From Meridianimarinicoccus marinus (GTDB lineage: Bacteria; Pseudomonadota; Alphaproteobacteria; Rhodobacterales; Rhodobacteraceae): 64,000 nt of DNA. Position numbers and translations under genes: made by a program. The DNA lies in NCBI RefSeq assembly GCF_040689105.1, contig NZ_JBFBVU010000008.1, positions 62,001-126,000 on the forward strand, written 5' to 3'. This document shows positions 1 through 7,562 of the stretch, in pieces; the stretch's first letter is position 1, and each line of letters opens with the position of its first letter. The notes under the pieces were generated by a model that was not told where the DNA came from, did not search any database, and saw nothing but the letters and a program-made list of their open reading frames with translations.

Positions 1-1065
1 GGCATCCGCAGTCAGCCGGTCCAGATCGGGGTCGGTGACGCCCAGGGCGGTCAGTGTCGCAGGAATGCCGAGCGTTGCATTCAGATCGGCGACGAACGCC
101 ATGAACCCGTCATAGCCGCCGTCGATGCCCAGATAGGCGGCGGCGCGGCTGATAACCTCTTCCGTGGCGGGGCGGTTGAACTTCAGCACCTCGACCATGC
201 AGACCGCGTTGGTGGTGCCGTGATGGGTGTGGTGGTGTGCGCCGATGGGGTGGCTCAGCGCATGGATCGCGCCCAGACCCTTTTGGAAGGCCGTGGCCCC
301 GATCGCGGCCGCCGACATCATATGCGCGCGCGCCTCTAGGTCGGCGCCTTCGGCATAGGCGCGCGGCAGATATTCCTTGACCAGCCGCATCCCTTCCAAT
401 GCCATGCCCTGCGACATCGGGTGATAGTGCGGCGAGCAATAGGCCTCCAGACAATGGGCGAAGGCGTCCATGCCGGTCCCGGCGGTGATCGCGGGCGGCA
501 TGCCGACAGTCAGTTCCGGGTCGCAGATTACCTGAACCGGCAGCATTTTCGGGTGGAAGATGATCTTCTTCTCGGCGGCCTCTTCATTGGTGATGACGCC
601 GGCGCGCCCCACTTCCGACCCGGTCCCGGCGGTGGTGGGCACCGCCACCACGGGCGCGATGGCCGCGGCATCGGCGCGAGTCCACCAGTCGCCGATATCC
701 TCGAAATCCCACAAGGGGCGGGTCTGTCCGGCCTGGAAGGCCACGACCTTGCCCAGATCCAGCCCCGAGCCGCCACCAAAGGCGATCACCCCGTCATGGC
801 CCCCGGCCCTGTAGGCGGCGACCCCGGCCTCGACATTGGCGCCGGTGGGGTTGGGATCCACGTCCGAGAACATGGCGCGGCCCAGACCGGCGGCCTCCAT
901 CAGGTCAAGGGTCCGGGTGGCGATCTCCAGCCCCGCCAGCCCCTTGTCGGTGACCAGCAGCGGGCGCGAGATGCCAGCAACAGCACAGGCCTCGGCGATC
1001 TCGGAGATCCGTCCGGCGCCGAAACGGATGGCAGTGGGGTAGGACCAGTTGGCAACCGGGCTCAT
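1..1065 (-). CDS. Iron-containing alcohol dehydrogenase, C-terminus cut by window edge
   Basis: Group III (iron-type) alcohol dehydrogenase; 355 residues are visible and no stop is reached before base 1. The family oxidises primary alcohols to aldehydes with NAD(P) in the cytoplasm. Visible features are the nucleotide-binding GGGSGLD (about residues 97-103), TTAGTGSE (144-151), and metal-ligand positions in DAFAH (D200, H204) and in the histidine-rich AIHALSHPIGAHHHTHHG stretch (about 266-283). The ATG lies 3 bases after the stop of the aldehyde dehydrogenase, so the two are surely cotranscribed. With that partner and the gamma-glutamyl ligase upstream, a gamma-glutamyl amino alcohol is a plausible substrate (inference). 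The family call is secure; the substrate is not. Confidence 0.93.
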   Translation of the reverse strand, partial: MSPVANWSYPTAIRFGAGRISEIAEACAVAGISRPLLVTDKGLAGLEIATRTLDLMEAAGLGRAMFSDVDPNPTGANVEAGVAAYRAGGHDGVIAFGGGSGLDLGKVVAFQAGQTRPLWDFEDIGDWWTRADAAAIAPVVAVPTTAGTGSEVGRAGVITNEEAAEKKIIFHPKMLPVQVICDPELTVGMPPAITAGTGMDAFAHCLEAYCSPHYHPMSQGMALEGMRLVKEYLPRAYAEGADLEARAHMMSAAAIGATAFQKGLGAIHALSHPIGAHHHTHHGTTNAVCMVEVLKFNRPATEEVISRAAAYLGIDGGYDGFMAFVADLNATLGIPATLTALGVTDPDLDRLTADA

Positions 1066-1068
1066 GGC

Positions 1069-2442
1069 TCAGCCTTTCCTGAAGTGGATGGATTTCGGAC
1101 GGGTCAGGGCGTGGAAGCCCAGTACCGACAGGCCGGCGCCGTGGCCGGTGTCCTTGCAGCCGGTCCAGCACAGCGCCGGGTCAAGATAGTCGCAGCGGTT
1201 CATGAAGACCGTGCCGGACTGCAACCGGTCGGCGATGCCGCCCGCAGCCTCGGCATCACCGGTATAGATCGCCGCCGTCAGCCCGTACTGGCAGTCGTTC
1301 ATCAGCGCGATCGCCTCGTCATCATTGGCCACCGGCATGATGCCGACAACGGGTCCGAAGCTTTCCTCGCGCATGATCTCCATGTCGTGGGTCACACCGG
1401 TCAGGATCTGCGGCGACAGGTAGGCGCCGCCATCGTCGCCATCCAAGGGGTCCAAATGGGTCGTGGCGCCTGCGGCCACCGCATCGGCGATCTGGGCACG
1501 CACGGTGGCCGCGAAACGGGCGTGGGCCATCGGGCCGATGGTGTTCTCGGGATCCAGCGGGTTGCCCAGCTTGTGGGATTTCACCAGCGCGGTGCATTTC
1601 TCGACGAAAGCGTCGAACAGGCTTTCATGCACATAAATCCGTTCGATCCCGCAGCAACACTGGCCCGAGTTGAACATCGCCCCGTCCATCAGCCCCTCGA
1701 CAGCCGCATCCAGATCGGCATCGGCCCGGACATAGCCCGGATCCTTGCCGCCCAATTCAGTGCCCACCGGGGTGAATGTGCCTGCCGCCGCCCGCTCCAT
1801 CGCGCGGCCGCCGCCGACCGAGCCTGTGAAGTTCACGAAATCGAAGGCCCGCGCGGCGATCAGGCCGCTGGTGGTGTCATGATCCAGCACGACATTGACG
1901 AACACATCCTCGGGCACCCCCGCCGCATGGAAGGCTTCGGCCAGATGTTCGCCCACCAGCAGCGTTTGCGTCGCGTGCTTCAGCACCACCACGTTGCCCG
2001 CCATCAGCGCCGGCGCAATGGTGTTGATCGCGGTCATGTAGGGATAGTTCCACGGCGCCACCACCAGCACCACGCCATGCGGTTCGCGCACGATCTTGCG
2101 GGTGAAGGCGGCGCTGTCCTCGATCACCATGGGCGCCAGCGTGCTGTCGGCGATGGAGGCCATGTATTTCGCCCGTTCCTCGAAGCCGCCGAATTCACCT
2201 CCATAGCGGATTGGCCGGCCCATCTGGCGCGCCAGTTCGTCGGCCATGCGGTCGGTCTGGGTGCCGATGATCTCCACGGCCTTCAGCACCAGCGCCACAC
2301 GCTCGGCCAGCGGGCGGGCCGCCCAGGCGGGTTGCGCCGCACGGGCACGCGCCACCGTGGCGGCAGCGGCGTCGGGGGCAAGGGCGGGACGGCGCACCAG
2401 CACGGTGCCGTCGATGGGGGAAATACACTCCAGAGTGGTCAC
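1069..2442 (-). CDS. NAD(P)-dependent aldehyde dehydrogenase
   Basis: Aldehyde dehydrogenase superfamily, 457 residues, near the usual 450-500. It shows the APWNYP substrate-channel motif (about 129-134), the general-base glutamate in TELGGKDPG (E229) and the catalytic cysteine in FNSGQCCCG (C263). The reading starts at a GTG preceded by an AGGA-type ribosome site. It oxidises an aldehyde to the acid in the cytoplasm. Tight coupling to the iron alcohol dehydrogenase (3-base gap) suggests a two-step alcohol to acid conversion. The ligase and amidohydrolase genes upstream point to a gamma-glutamyl aldehyde substrate, as with PuuC-type enzymes, but the exact substrate is inferred. A 197-base gap separates it from the ligase gene, so it may have its own promoter. 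Confidence 0.92.
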   Translation of the reverse strand: MTTLECISPIDGTVLVRRPALAPDAAAATVARARAAQPAWAARPLAERVALVLKAVEIIGTQTDRMADELARQMGRPIRYGGEFGGFEERAKYMASIADSTLAPMVIEDSAAFTRKIVREPHGVVLVVAPWNYPYMTAINTIAPALMAGNVVVLKHATQTLLVGEHLAEAFHAAGVPEDVFVNVVLDHDTTSGLIAARAFDFVNFTGSVGGGRAMERAAAGTFTPVGTELGGKDPGYVRADADLDAAVEGLMDGAMFNSGQCCCGIERIYVHESLFDAFVEKCTALVKSHKLGNPLDPENTIGPMAHARFAATVRAQIADAVAAGATTHLDPLDGDDGGAYLSPQILTGVTHDMEIMREESFGPVVGIMPVANDDEAIALMNDCQYGLTAAIYTGDAEAAGGIADRLQSGTVFMNRCDYLDPALCWTGCKDTGHGAGLSVLGFHALTRPKSIHFRKG

Positions 2443-2639
2443 GGAGGATCCTTTTCATATGTCGCCGGAAAGCCCGGCCCTTCAACTGCAATTGCGTTCG
2501 GAAAAGGCCGCCCCGCCCTTGGCGTAGGAGACGTTTTCCAAATCGTTACATCCAAGCCCGCCAGCCGGTCCAGTCCCGCTGCATTGCGCAGACGCGACGG
2601 AACGTCCGGGCCCTGGGATTGTGCCTCACAACGCGGGTT
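2443..2639. other. Intergenic gap inside the gamma-glutamyl amine cluster
   Basis: 197 bases between the glutamine-synthetase-like gene and the aldehyde dehydrogenase, both on the minus strand. I see no convincing gene. A GCCGG/CCGGC hairpin lies near the dehydrogenase start. The short CGTTACA word around 2546-2555 also occurs in the operator-like region upstream of the amidohydrolase (4871-4877), which may hint at shared control, but one short word is weak evidence. Confidence 0.4.
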
Positions 2640-4004
2640 TCACGCACGCTCGAACCCGCGCGCGATCTCCCAATCGGTGACGGCGGCATCGAAGGCTTCC
2701 TGCTCGACCTCGGCGCAGCGGGTGTAATGCGCCACCACATCTGTCCCAAGCGCGGCTTTCAGCATGGCCGAGCCGCGCAGCGTCTCGATCGCGGCGCGCA
2801 GGGTCTGCGGAATCTCGGGAGCCTCCTTGGCATCATAGACATCGCCGGCGGTCTCGGACGGCAACGGCAGGTTCTCCTCGATCCCCGCCAGACCAGCGGC
2901 CAGCAGTGCGGCCTGCGCCAGATAGGGGTTCAGGTCCGATCCGCCGATCCGACACTCGACGCGCACCGCCGGGGTGCCATCGCCGCAGACCCGGAAGCCC
3001 GCGGTGCGGTTGTCTACCGACCAGGCCGCCTTGGTCGGCGCGAAGGTGCCTTTCATGAACCGCTTGTAGCTGTTGACATAGGGCGCCAGGAAGAAGGTCA
3101 GATCGGCGGCGTATTTCAATTGCCCGGCCATGAAGGACTGCATCGTTGCCGACATGCCATGCGGGCCGTCGGGATCGCGGAACACCGGGGTATCGCCCTT
3201 CCACAGCGACTGATGCAGATGCGAGGACGATCCGACCTTGTCAGCCCGCCATTTCGGCAGGAAGGTCACGGCGCGGCCCGCCTGCCAGGCGATTTCCTTC
3301 ACCGCGTGCTTGGCGATGGTGTGGTGGTCGGCACAGGACAGGGCGTCGGCATAGCGGATGTTCAACTCCTCCTGCCCGGTCTCGGCCTCTCCCTTGGTGT
3401 TTTCCACCGGGATGCCTGCCGCGAACAGGTGGTTGCGGATCGGCCGCATCACGTCCTCTTCCTTGGTGGTCTGCAGGATGTGGTAATCTTGGTTGTAGCC
3501 CGAGAACGGCTTCAGGTCGCGAAAGCCCCCCTTGCGGATCTCGTCGAACCCCTTCTCGAACAGGAAGAATTCCAGCTCCGAAGCCATCATCGGGGTCAGC
3601 CCCATCGCCTCGGCGCGGGCCACCTGGGCCTTCAGGATGGCGCGCGGGTCGTGGGAGACAGGCTTGTGCGTATGATGATCCAGCACATCGCACAGCACCA
3701 TTGCCGTGCCTTCCAGCCAGGGCACGGGCCGCAGGGTACTCAGATCAGGCTGCATCACATAGTCGCCATAGCCCTGCGCCCAGCTGGTGGCGGCATAGCC
3801 GTCCGGCGTCGCCATCTCCTGATCCGTGGCCAGCAGATAGTTGCAGCAATGGGTTTCCTTGTGGCCGTGTTCGATGAAATTCGCGGCATGGAAGCGCTTG
3901 CCCATGAGCCGGCCCTGCATGTCGGTGAAGCAGACCAGAACGGTGTCGATATCGCCCTCGGCGACAGCGGTTTCCAGCGCGTGAAAGGTCAGGGGCGAGG
4001 GCAT
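2640..4004 (-). CDS. Glutamine synthetase family ligase (gamma-glutamyl-amine synthetase type)
   Basis: 454 residues with the glutamine synthetase fold: an N-terminal beta-grasp containing FTDMQGRLMGKR (about 26-37) and a C-terminal catalytic domain with metal-binding ASELEFFLFE (about 141-150) and the SSSHLHQSLW motif. Proteins of this class (PuuA, IpuC, GlnT/GlnA4 types) join glutamate to an amine using ATP rather than making glutamine. The neighbours support this: an N-formylglutamate-amidohydrolase-like gene directly upstream and aldehyde/alcohol dehydrogenases downstream form a glutamylate-oxidise-hydrolyse set. Which amine is used cannot be read from sequence. A housekeeping glutamine synthetase is unlikely in this context. 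Confidence 0.88.
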   Translation of the reverse strand: MPSPLTFHALETAVAEGDIDTVLVCFTDMQGRLMGKRFHAANFIEHGHKETHCCNYLLATDQEMATPDGYAATSWAQGYGDYVMQPDLSTLRPVPWLEGTAMVLCDVLDHHTHKPVSHDPRAILKAQVARAEAMGLTPMMASELEFFLFEKGFDEIRKGGFRDLKPFSGYNQDYHILQTTKEEDVMRPIRNHLFAAGIPVENTKGEAETGQEELNIRYADALSCADHHTIAKHAVKEIAWQAGRAVTFLPKWRADKVGSSSHLHQSLWKGDTPVFRDPDGPHGMSATMQSFMAGQLKYAADLTFFLAPYVNSYKRFMKGTFAPTKAAWSVDNRTAGFRVCGDGTPAVRVECRIGGSDLNPYLAQAALLAAGLAGIEENLPLPSETAGDVYDAKEAPEIPQTLRAAIETLRGSAMLKAALGTDVVAHYTRCAEVEQEAFDAAVTDWEIARGFERA

Positions 4005-4077
4005 TGCGGCACTCCGGTGTTGCGGCGGCGCACGGCCGCCAGAGGCGATAGGGACAGGTCAGTCGGGGGCCGCCGCG

Positions 4078-4860
4078 TCACGGGGCGGCCGCCAGCGCGA
4101 CAGGCAGCGCCACGGCCAGGGCCGCGGCCAGCGTGTCGGCCATGGCGGCGCATTGCGCCGGGGTTCGCAGCAGGTCGTTGCGCACTTCGATCATCACGTT
4201 CAGCCGCTCCTGTGGCAGGGCGTGAACCTCCAGCGTGTGAAGGACTCCGTCGGAAGGACCGTAGGGGGCGTTCAGCGCCGATTGCAAGCCCGAGACGTCG
4301 CGCACCGCCGACAGCATCGCGCGGGCCAGCCGATCATCGGGGCCATGCAGGAACCCAAGCTCTACCGCACGCGGTGTGCCGTGATAGACCGGGGTGAAAC
4401 TGTGGACCGTCACCAGAACCGGCGGCACCGGGTGCGCTGCAAGAACTTCGGCCAGCAGGGCGTGGAACGGGGCGTGAACCTCGGTCTCACGCTGGCGGCG
4501 CGCCTCGGCCGTCAGATCGCGGTTGCCCGGCACCTCGATCACTTCCGAACGCGCCGGGATCGCATCGGGCGCGCCCACTGGCCGGTTGCAATCATGTACC
4601 AGTCGCGACACCCGCGACAGGACCAGTGGCGCGTCCAGACGCTGCGACAGGGCCAGCGACAGATCTTGCGCACCGATGTCCCAGGCCGCGTGCGAGGTCC
4701 TGTCCGCCGGTGCCAGCCCCAAGCCGTTCAGGCTGGCCGGAATGGCGTTGGACGCATGTTCGCAGGCCAGAACCACGGCGCTTCGGCCCTCGGGCCGGTG
4801 CAGCGCACAGGCCGGGCTTTCGGCGCCGGACAACAGCGGATTGCATTCGGGATTTTCCAT
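4078..4860 (-). CDS. N-formylglutamate amidohydrolase family protein
   Basis: 260 residues of the N-formylglutamate amidohydrolase family, zinc-dependent hydrolases that cleave N-acyl or related glutamate amides. Recognisable motifs are LACEHASNAIP (about 31-41), HAAWDIGAQDL (57-67) and the arginine/histidine-rich SRLVHDCNRPVG (85-96). It is the first gene of the minus-strand set, divergent from the RpiR regulator, and sits 73 bases before the gamma-glutamyl ligase. No histidine-utilisation genes are nearby, so the classical role in histidine breakdown is not supported. Release of glutamate from an oxidised gamma-glutamyl product is the more natural reading (inference). Confidence 0.87.
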   Translation of the reverse strand: MENPECNPLLSGAESPACALHRPEGRSAVVLACEHASNAIPASLNGLGLAPADRTSHAAWDIGAQDLSLALSQRLDAPLVLSRVSRLVHDCNRPVGAPDAIPARSEVIEVPGNRDLTAEARRQRETEVHAPFHALLAEVLAAHPVPPVLVTVHSFTPVYHGTPRAVELGFLHGPDDRLARAMLSAVRDVSGLQSALNAPYGPSDGVLHTLEVHALPQERLNVMIEVRNDLLRTPAQCAAMADTLAAALAVALPVALAAAP

Positions 4861-4874
4861 TGATCGGAAACGTT

Positions 4875-4893
4875 ACAGAAAATATTTTTCTGT
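4875..4893. promoter_or_regulatory. Palindromic operator candidate between amidohydrolase gene and RpiR regulator
   Basis: ACAGAAAA-TAT-TTTTCTGT is a perfect dyad with 8-base arms and a 3-base centre. It lies in the 81-base AT-rich divergent promoter region. Two AATATT words (4881-4886, 4898-4903) flank its right side. Position and symmetry fit the binding site of the adjacent RpiR-type regulator; this is inferred from context. Confidence 0.6.
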
Positions 4894-4941
4894 CAAGAAT
4901 ATTTCGTAGACCCCGATCCAGCGCGCCGATAAATTCTCGCC

Positions 4942-5823
4942 ATGCACAACACCCAGACTTCCCAACCCACCGTCAAGGACATCCTGCGGGCACGCCATGC
5001 CACGCTGACACTGGCGGAACGCCAGGTGGTCAGCGTCCTGTTGCAGGACTACCCGGTGGCGGGGCTGCAATCGATCACCGAACTGGCGGACACGGCCAAG
5101 GTTTCCTCGCCGACGGTGGTGCGGCTAGCCCGGAAGCTGGGATTCGACGGGTTCACTGGCCTGCAGGACGCATTGCGCCACGAGATCTCTGAACAGATCC
5201 GCAAACCCGCCTCCAAACTGGACCGCGCCCAGCAGGATCATGACGACAGCCACACCCTGTTCCGCTTTGCCGAAACCGCGGTGCGCAACCTGCAAGGCAC
5301 GCTGGACCGGATCGACTTCGAGGAGTTCGACACCGTCGCAACCCTTCTCACCGACACCAGCCGCCCGATCTATCTGGAAGGCGGTCGCATCACCAGGTCG
5401 GTGGCCGATCATCTGTACAATCACCTGCAGATCATCCGACCCGGCGTCACCCCGCTCGGGCGCGTGCCGGCGGTCTGGCCGCAATACCTGCTGGACATGG
5501 ACGCGCGCGCCATCCTGATCCTCTTCGACATCCGCCGGTACGAAAGCGACCTGTCGAAACTGGCCCGCCTTGGCCGCGAAAGCGGCGCGACCTTGGTGCT
5601 CTTCACCGACCAGTGGAATTCGCCCATCGCCCGCCACGCCGACCATGTCTTCAGCACCATGGTCGAGGCGCCTTCGGGCTGGGATTCCACCCTGTCGCTG
5701 CAACTGCTGGTCGAGGCGCTGGTGGCGCAGGTTCAAACCCTGCTGCCCAATCAGGGCCGCGACCGCATCGAGCGGCTGGAAGGCATGTTCACCGAGACCC
5801 GCCTGTTCCGCGACTTCAACTAG
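4942..5823 (+). CDS. MurR/RpiR family transcriptional regulator
   Basis: 293 residues with the usual two-domain layout: an N-terminal helix-turn-helix (about 15-75, with VSSPTVVRLARKLGFDG as recognition region) and a C-terminal SIS sugar-isomerase-like ligand domain (about 130-260). It is transcribed away from the amidohydrolase-ligase-dehydrogenase genes and is presumably their local regulator. The ligand may be a pathway intermediate rather than a sugar phosphate. A strong palindrome lies between the divergent starts. The ATG gives a length normal for the family. Confidence 0.9.
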   Translation: MHNTQTSQPTVKDILRARHATLTLAERQVVSVLLQDYPVAGLQSITELADTAKVSSPTVVRLARKLGFDGFTGLQDALRHEISEQIRKPASKLDRAQQDHDDSHTLFRFAETAVRNLQGTLDRIDFEEFDTVATLLTDTSRPIYLEGGRITRSVADHLYNHLQIIRPGVTPLGRVPAVWPQYLLDMDARAILILFDIRRYESDLSKLARLGRESGATLVLFTDQWNSPIARHADHVFSTMVEAPSGWDSTLSLQLLVEALVAQVQTLLPNQGRDRIERLEGMFTETRLFRDFN

Positions 5824-5919
5824 GCGTCCAACCGCCACGGCTTGAAGCCCCGTCCCGTTCTTTTTCTTGTCCAAAATACTCCGGGGTGAATGGGCCGCAG
5901 GCCCAGAGGGGCAGCACCC
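5824..5919 (-). terminator. Convergent terminator region, end of liu operon
   Basis: The rpiR and liuC stops converge here. On the minus strand a TGGGCC-tgc-GGCCCA hairpin follows the liuC stop. It is followed by a CCGGAGTATTTTGGACAAGAAAAAG motif, which recurs in variant form downstream of ackA and of the aminotransferase in this window. The hairpin plus T-rich tract looks like an intrinsic terminator. Confidence 0.55.
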
Positions 5920-6705
5920 CTAACCGGCCCAGGGCGCGGGCCGCTTGTCCAGAAACGCCGCAATCCCCGCCGCGGCCTCAGCCGTTTCCCAGGTGTCGGC
6001 CAGCGCTTCGATGCTGGTGTCGATCGCCACCGCATCGATGGGCGGCCCAAGCCGGCGCAACAGGGATTTCGCAGCCCCCACGGCCCCCATCGCGGTTTTC
6101 AGATAGGGCGCGATCTCGGCTTCCACCGCTTCAGGCATCGCATCCGCCGCGACCACCCGCGCCACAAGGCCAAGGTCGCGCGCCTCTCCGGCCCCGAAAA
6201 TCCGGGCCGACATGAACACGCGCCGCGCCATGCCCTCGCCCAGCCGCGCGGCGACATAGGGGCCGATTGTGGCGGGGATCAGGCCCAGCCGGGTTTCGGT
6301 CAGGCCAAACGCCGTGTCCGGGTCGGCCAGCACCACATCGCAGACGCAGGCCAGCCCGACACCGCCGCCGAAGGCGCCGCCATGCAACTGCCCGATCAGG
6401 GGCTTGGGCATGTCGTTCAAGGCCTTCAGCATTCCGGCCAGTTTGCGCGCCTCGGACATCCGGCCGACACGGTCAGACTCGATCTGCGCTTTCATCCAGC
6501 CCAGATCGGCCCCGGCACAGAAGTGACTGCCGGCCCCGCGCAGCACCACAACGCGGGTCGTGCGATCCTGCCGCATCGCCTCGGCGAAAACCGTCAGTTC
6601 CGCGATCATCTGCGGGGACAGGGCGTTGCGCTTGTCAGCGCGGTCCAGGGTCAGGGTGGTGACACCGCGGGCGTCGGACTGGATGTCCAGCGTATCATAA
6701 TTCAT
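5920..6705 (-). CDS. liuC: Methylglutaconyl-CoA hydratase (enoyl-CoA hydratase family)
   Basis: 261 residues of the crotonase superfamily. Visible are the oxyanion-hole segments SHFCAGADLGWM (about 60-71) and HGGAFGGGVGLA, and the LTETRLGLIPATIGP active-site region. The start is the ATG overlapping the liuE stop (ATGA); the frame stays open further upstream but only inside liuE. In the leucine pathway it hydrates 3-methylglutaconyl-CoA to HMG-CoA, between the carboxylase and HMG-CoA lyase, all of which are encoded in this operon. The family is certain; the substrate is assigned from the operon. Confidence 0.92.
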   Translation of the reverse strand: MNYDTLDIQSDARGVTTLTLDRADKRNALSPQMIAELTVFAEAMRQDRTTRVVVLRGAGSHFCAGADLGWMKAQIESDRVGRMSEARKLAGMLKALNDMPKPLIGQLHGGAFGGGVGLACVCDVVLADPDTAFGLTETRLGLIPATIGPYVAARLGEGMARRVFMSARIFGAGEARDLGLVARVVAADAMPEAVEAEIAPYLKTAMGAVGAAKSLLRRLGPPIDAVAIDTSIEALADTWETAEAAAGIAAFLDKRPAPWAG

Positions 6706-7562
6706 CAGGGATCTCCGCGCAGGGATGTGGCGAAGGCGGCGCATTTGGCCAGCTTCACGGGGTCTATTCCGGTGGCATGTCCGCGCTTGTGCAACAGGCC
6801 GACCACGGCTTCGGTGGCCACATTGCCCCGCGCGCCCGGCGCATAGGGACAGCCACCCAATCCCCCCACCGCCGCATCGAACACCCGCAGCCCGTGGTCG
6901 AGGCTGACCTCGATATTGGCCAGCGCCCGTCCCTTGGTGTCGTGGAAATGTCCCGCAAGATGCCGGGCCGGTACGGCCCCGGTCACCGCCCGCAGCATGG
7001 CGTCCACACTGTCCGGCACGCCCGCGCCAATGGTGTCGCCCAGCGAGATCTCGTAGCACCCCATGTCGCGCAGCGCCCCGGCCACATGCGCCACCTGCGC
7101 CGGAGCGGTCGGCCCGTCGAACGGGCAATCGGTCACGCAGGAGACATAGCCGCGCACCGGCACCCCTTCGGCGCGGGCCGCTTCCAGCACCGGGGCAAAG
7201 CGTTCAAGGCTCTCGGCGATGGTGCAGTTGATGTTGGCCCGGCTGAACCCTTCCGAGGCCGAGGTAAAGACCGCGACCTCATTGGCGCGGGCCGCCAGCG
7301 CGCCCTGAAAGCCCTTCAGGTTCGGGGTCAGTGCCGCGTAGGAGACACCGGCGCGGCGGGTGATCCCGGCCAGAACCTGCGCCGCATCGGCCATCTGCGG
7401 CACCCATTTCGGCGAAACGAAACTGGTCACCTCGATCTTGCGCAACCCGCAGTCCGACAGCAGGTCCACCAGCGCGATCTTGTCGGCGGTGGCGATGCGG
7501 GCCGGTTCGTTCTGCAACCCGTCGCGCGGGCCCATCTCGAAGAGTGTGACCGGATCAGCCAT
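6705..7562 (-). CDS. liuE: Hydroxymethylglutaryl-CoA lyase
   Basis: 285 residues, close to the normal size for HMG-CoA lyase. It splits HMG-CoA to acetoacetate and acetyl-CoA, the last leucine step. Diagnostic parts are FEMGPRDGLQNE near the N-terminus, the HFHDTKGRALANI metal-binding region and the GGLGGCPYAPGARGN loop with the catalytic cysteine. The start is the ATG giving MADPVTLFEMGPRD; it overlaps the liuD stop by 8 bases. The stop overlaps the liuC start. This strict packing supports a single transcript. Confidence 0.95.
   Translation of the reverse strand: MADPVTLFEMGPRDGLQNEPARIATADKIALVDLLSDCGLRKIEVTSFVSPKWVPQMADAAQVLAGITRRAGVSYAALTPNLKGFQGALAARANEVAVFTSASEGFSRANINCTIAESLERFAPVLEAARAEGVPVRGYVSCVTDCPFDGPTAPAQVAHVAGALRDMGCYEISLGDTIGAGVPDSVDAMLRAVTGAVPARHLAGHFHDTKGRALANIEVSLDHGLRVFDAAVGGLGGCPYAPGARGNVATEAVVGLLHKRGHATGIDPVKLAKCAAFATSLRGDP

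Noticed and set aside
421..2727. A 768-codon open frame on the plus strand across the aldehyde dehydrogenase and alcohol dehydrogenase
   Set aside because: It is antisense to two enzymes with full motifs and its translation is rich in H, G, R and Q as expected from the reverse strand of high-GC genes.
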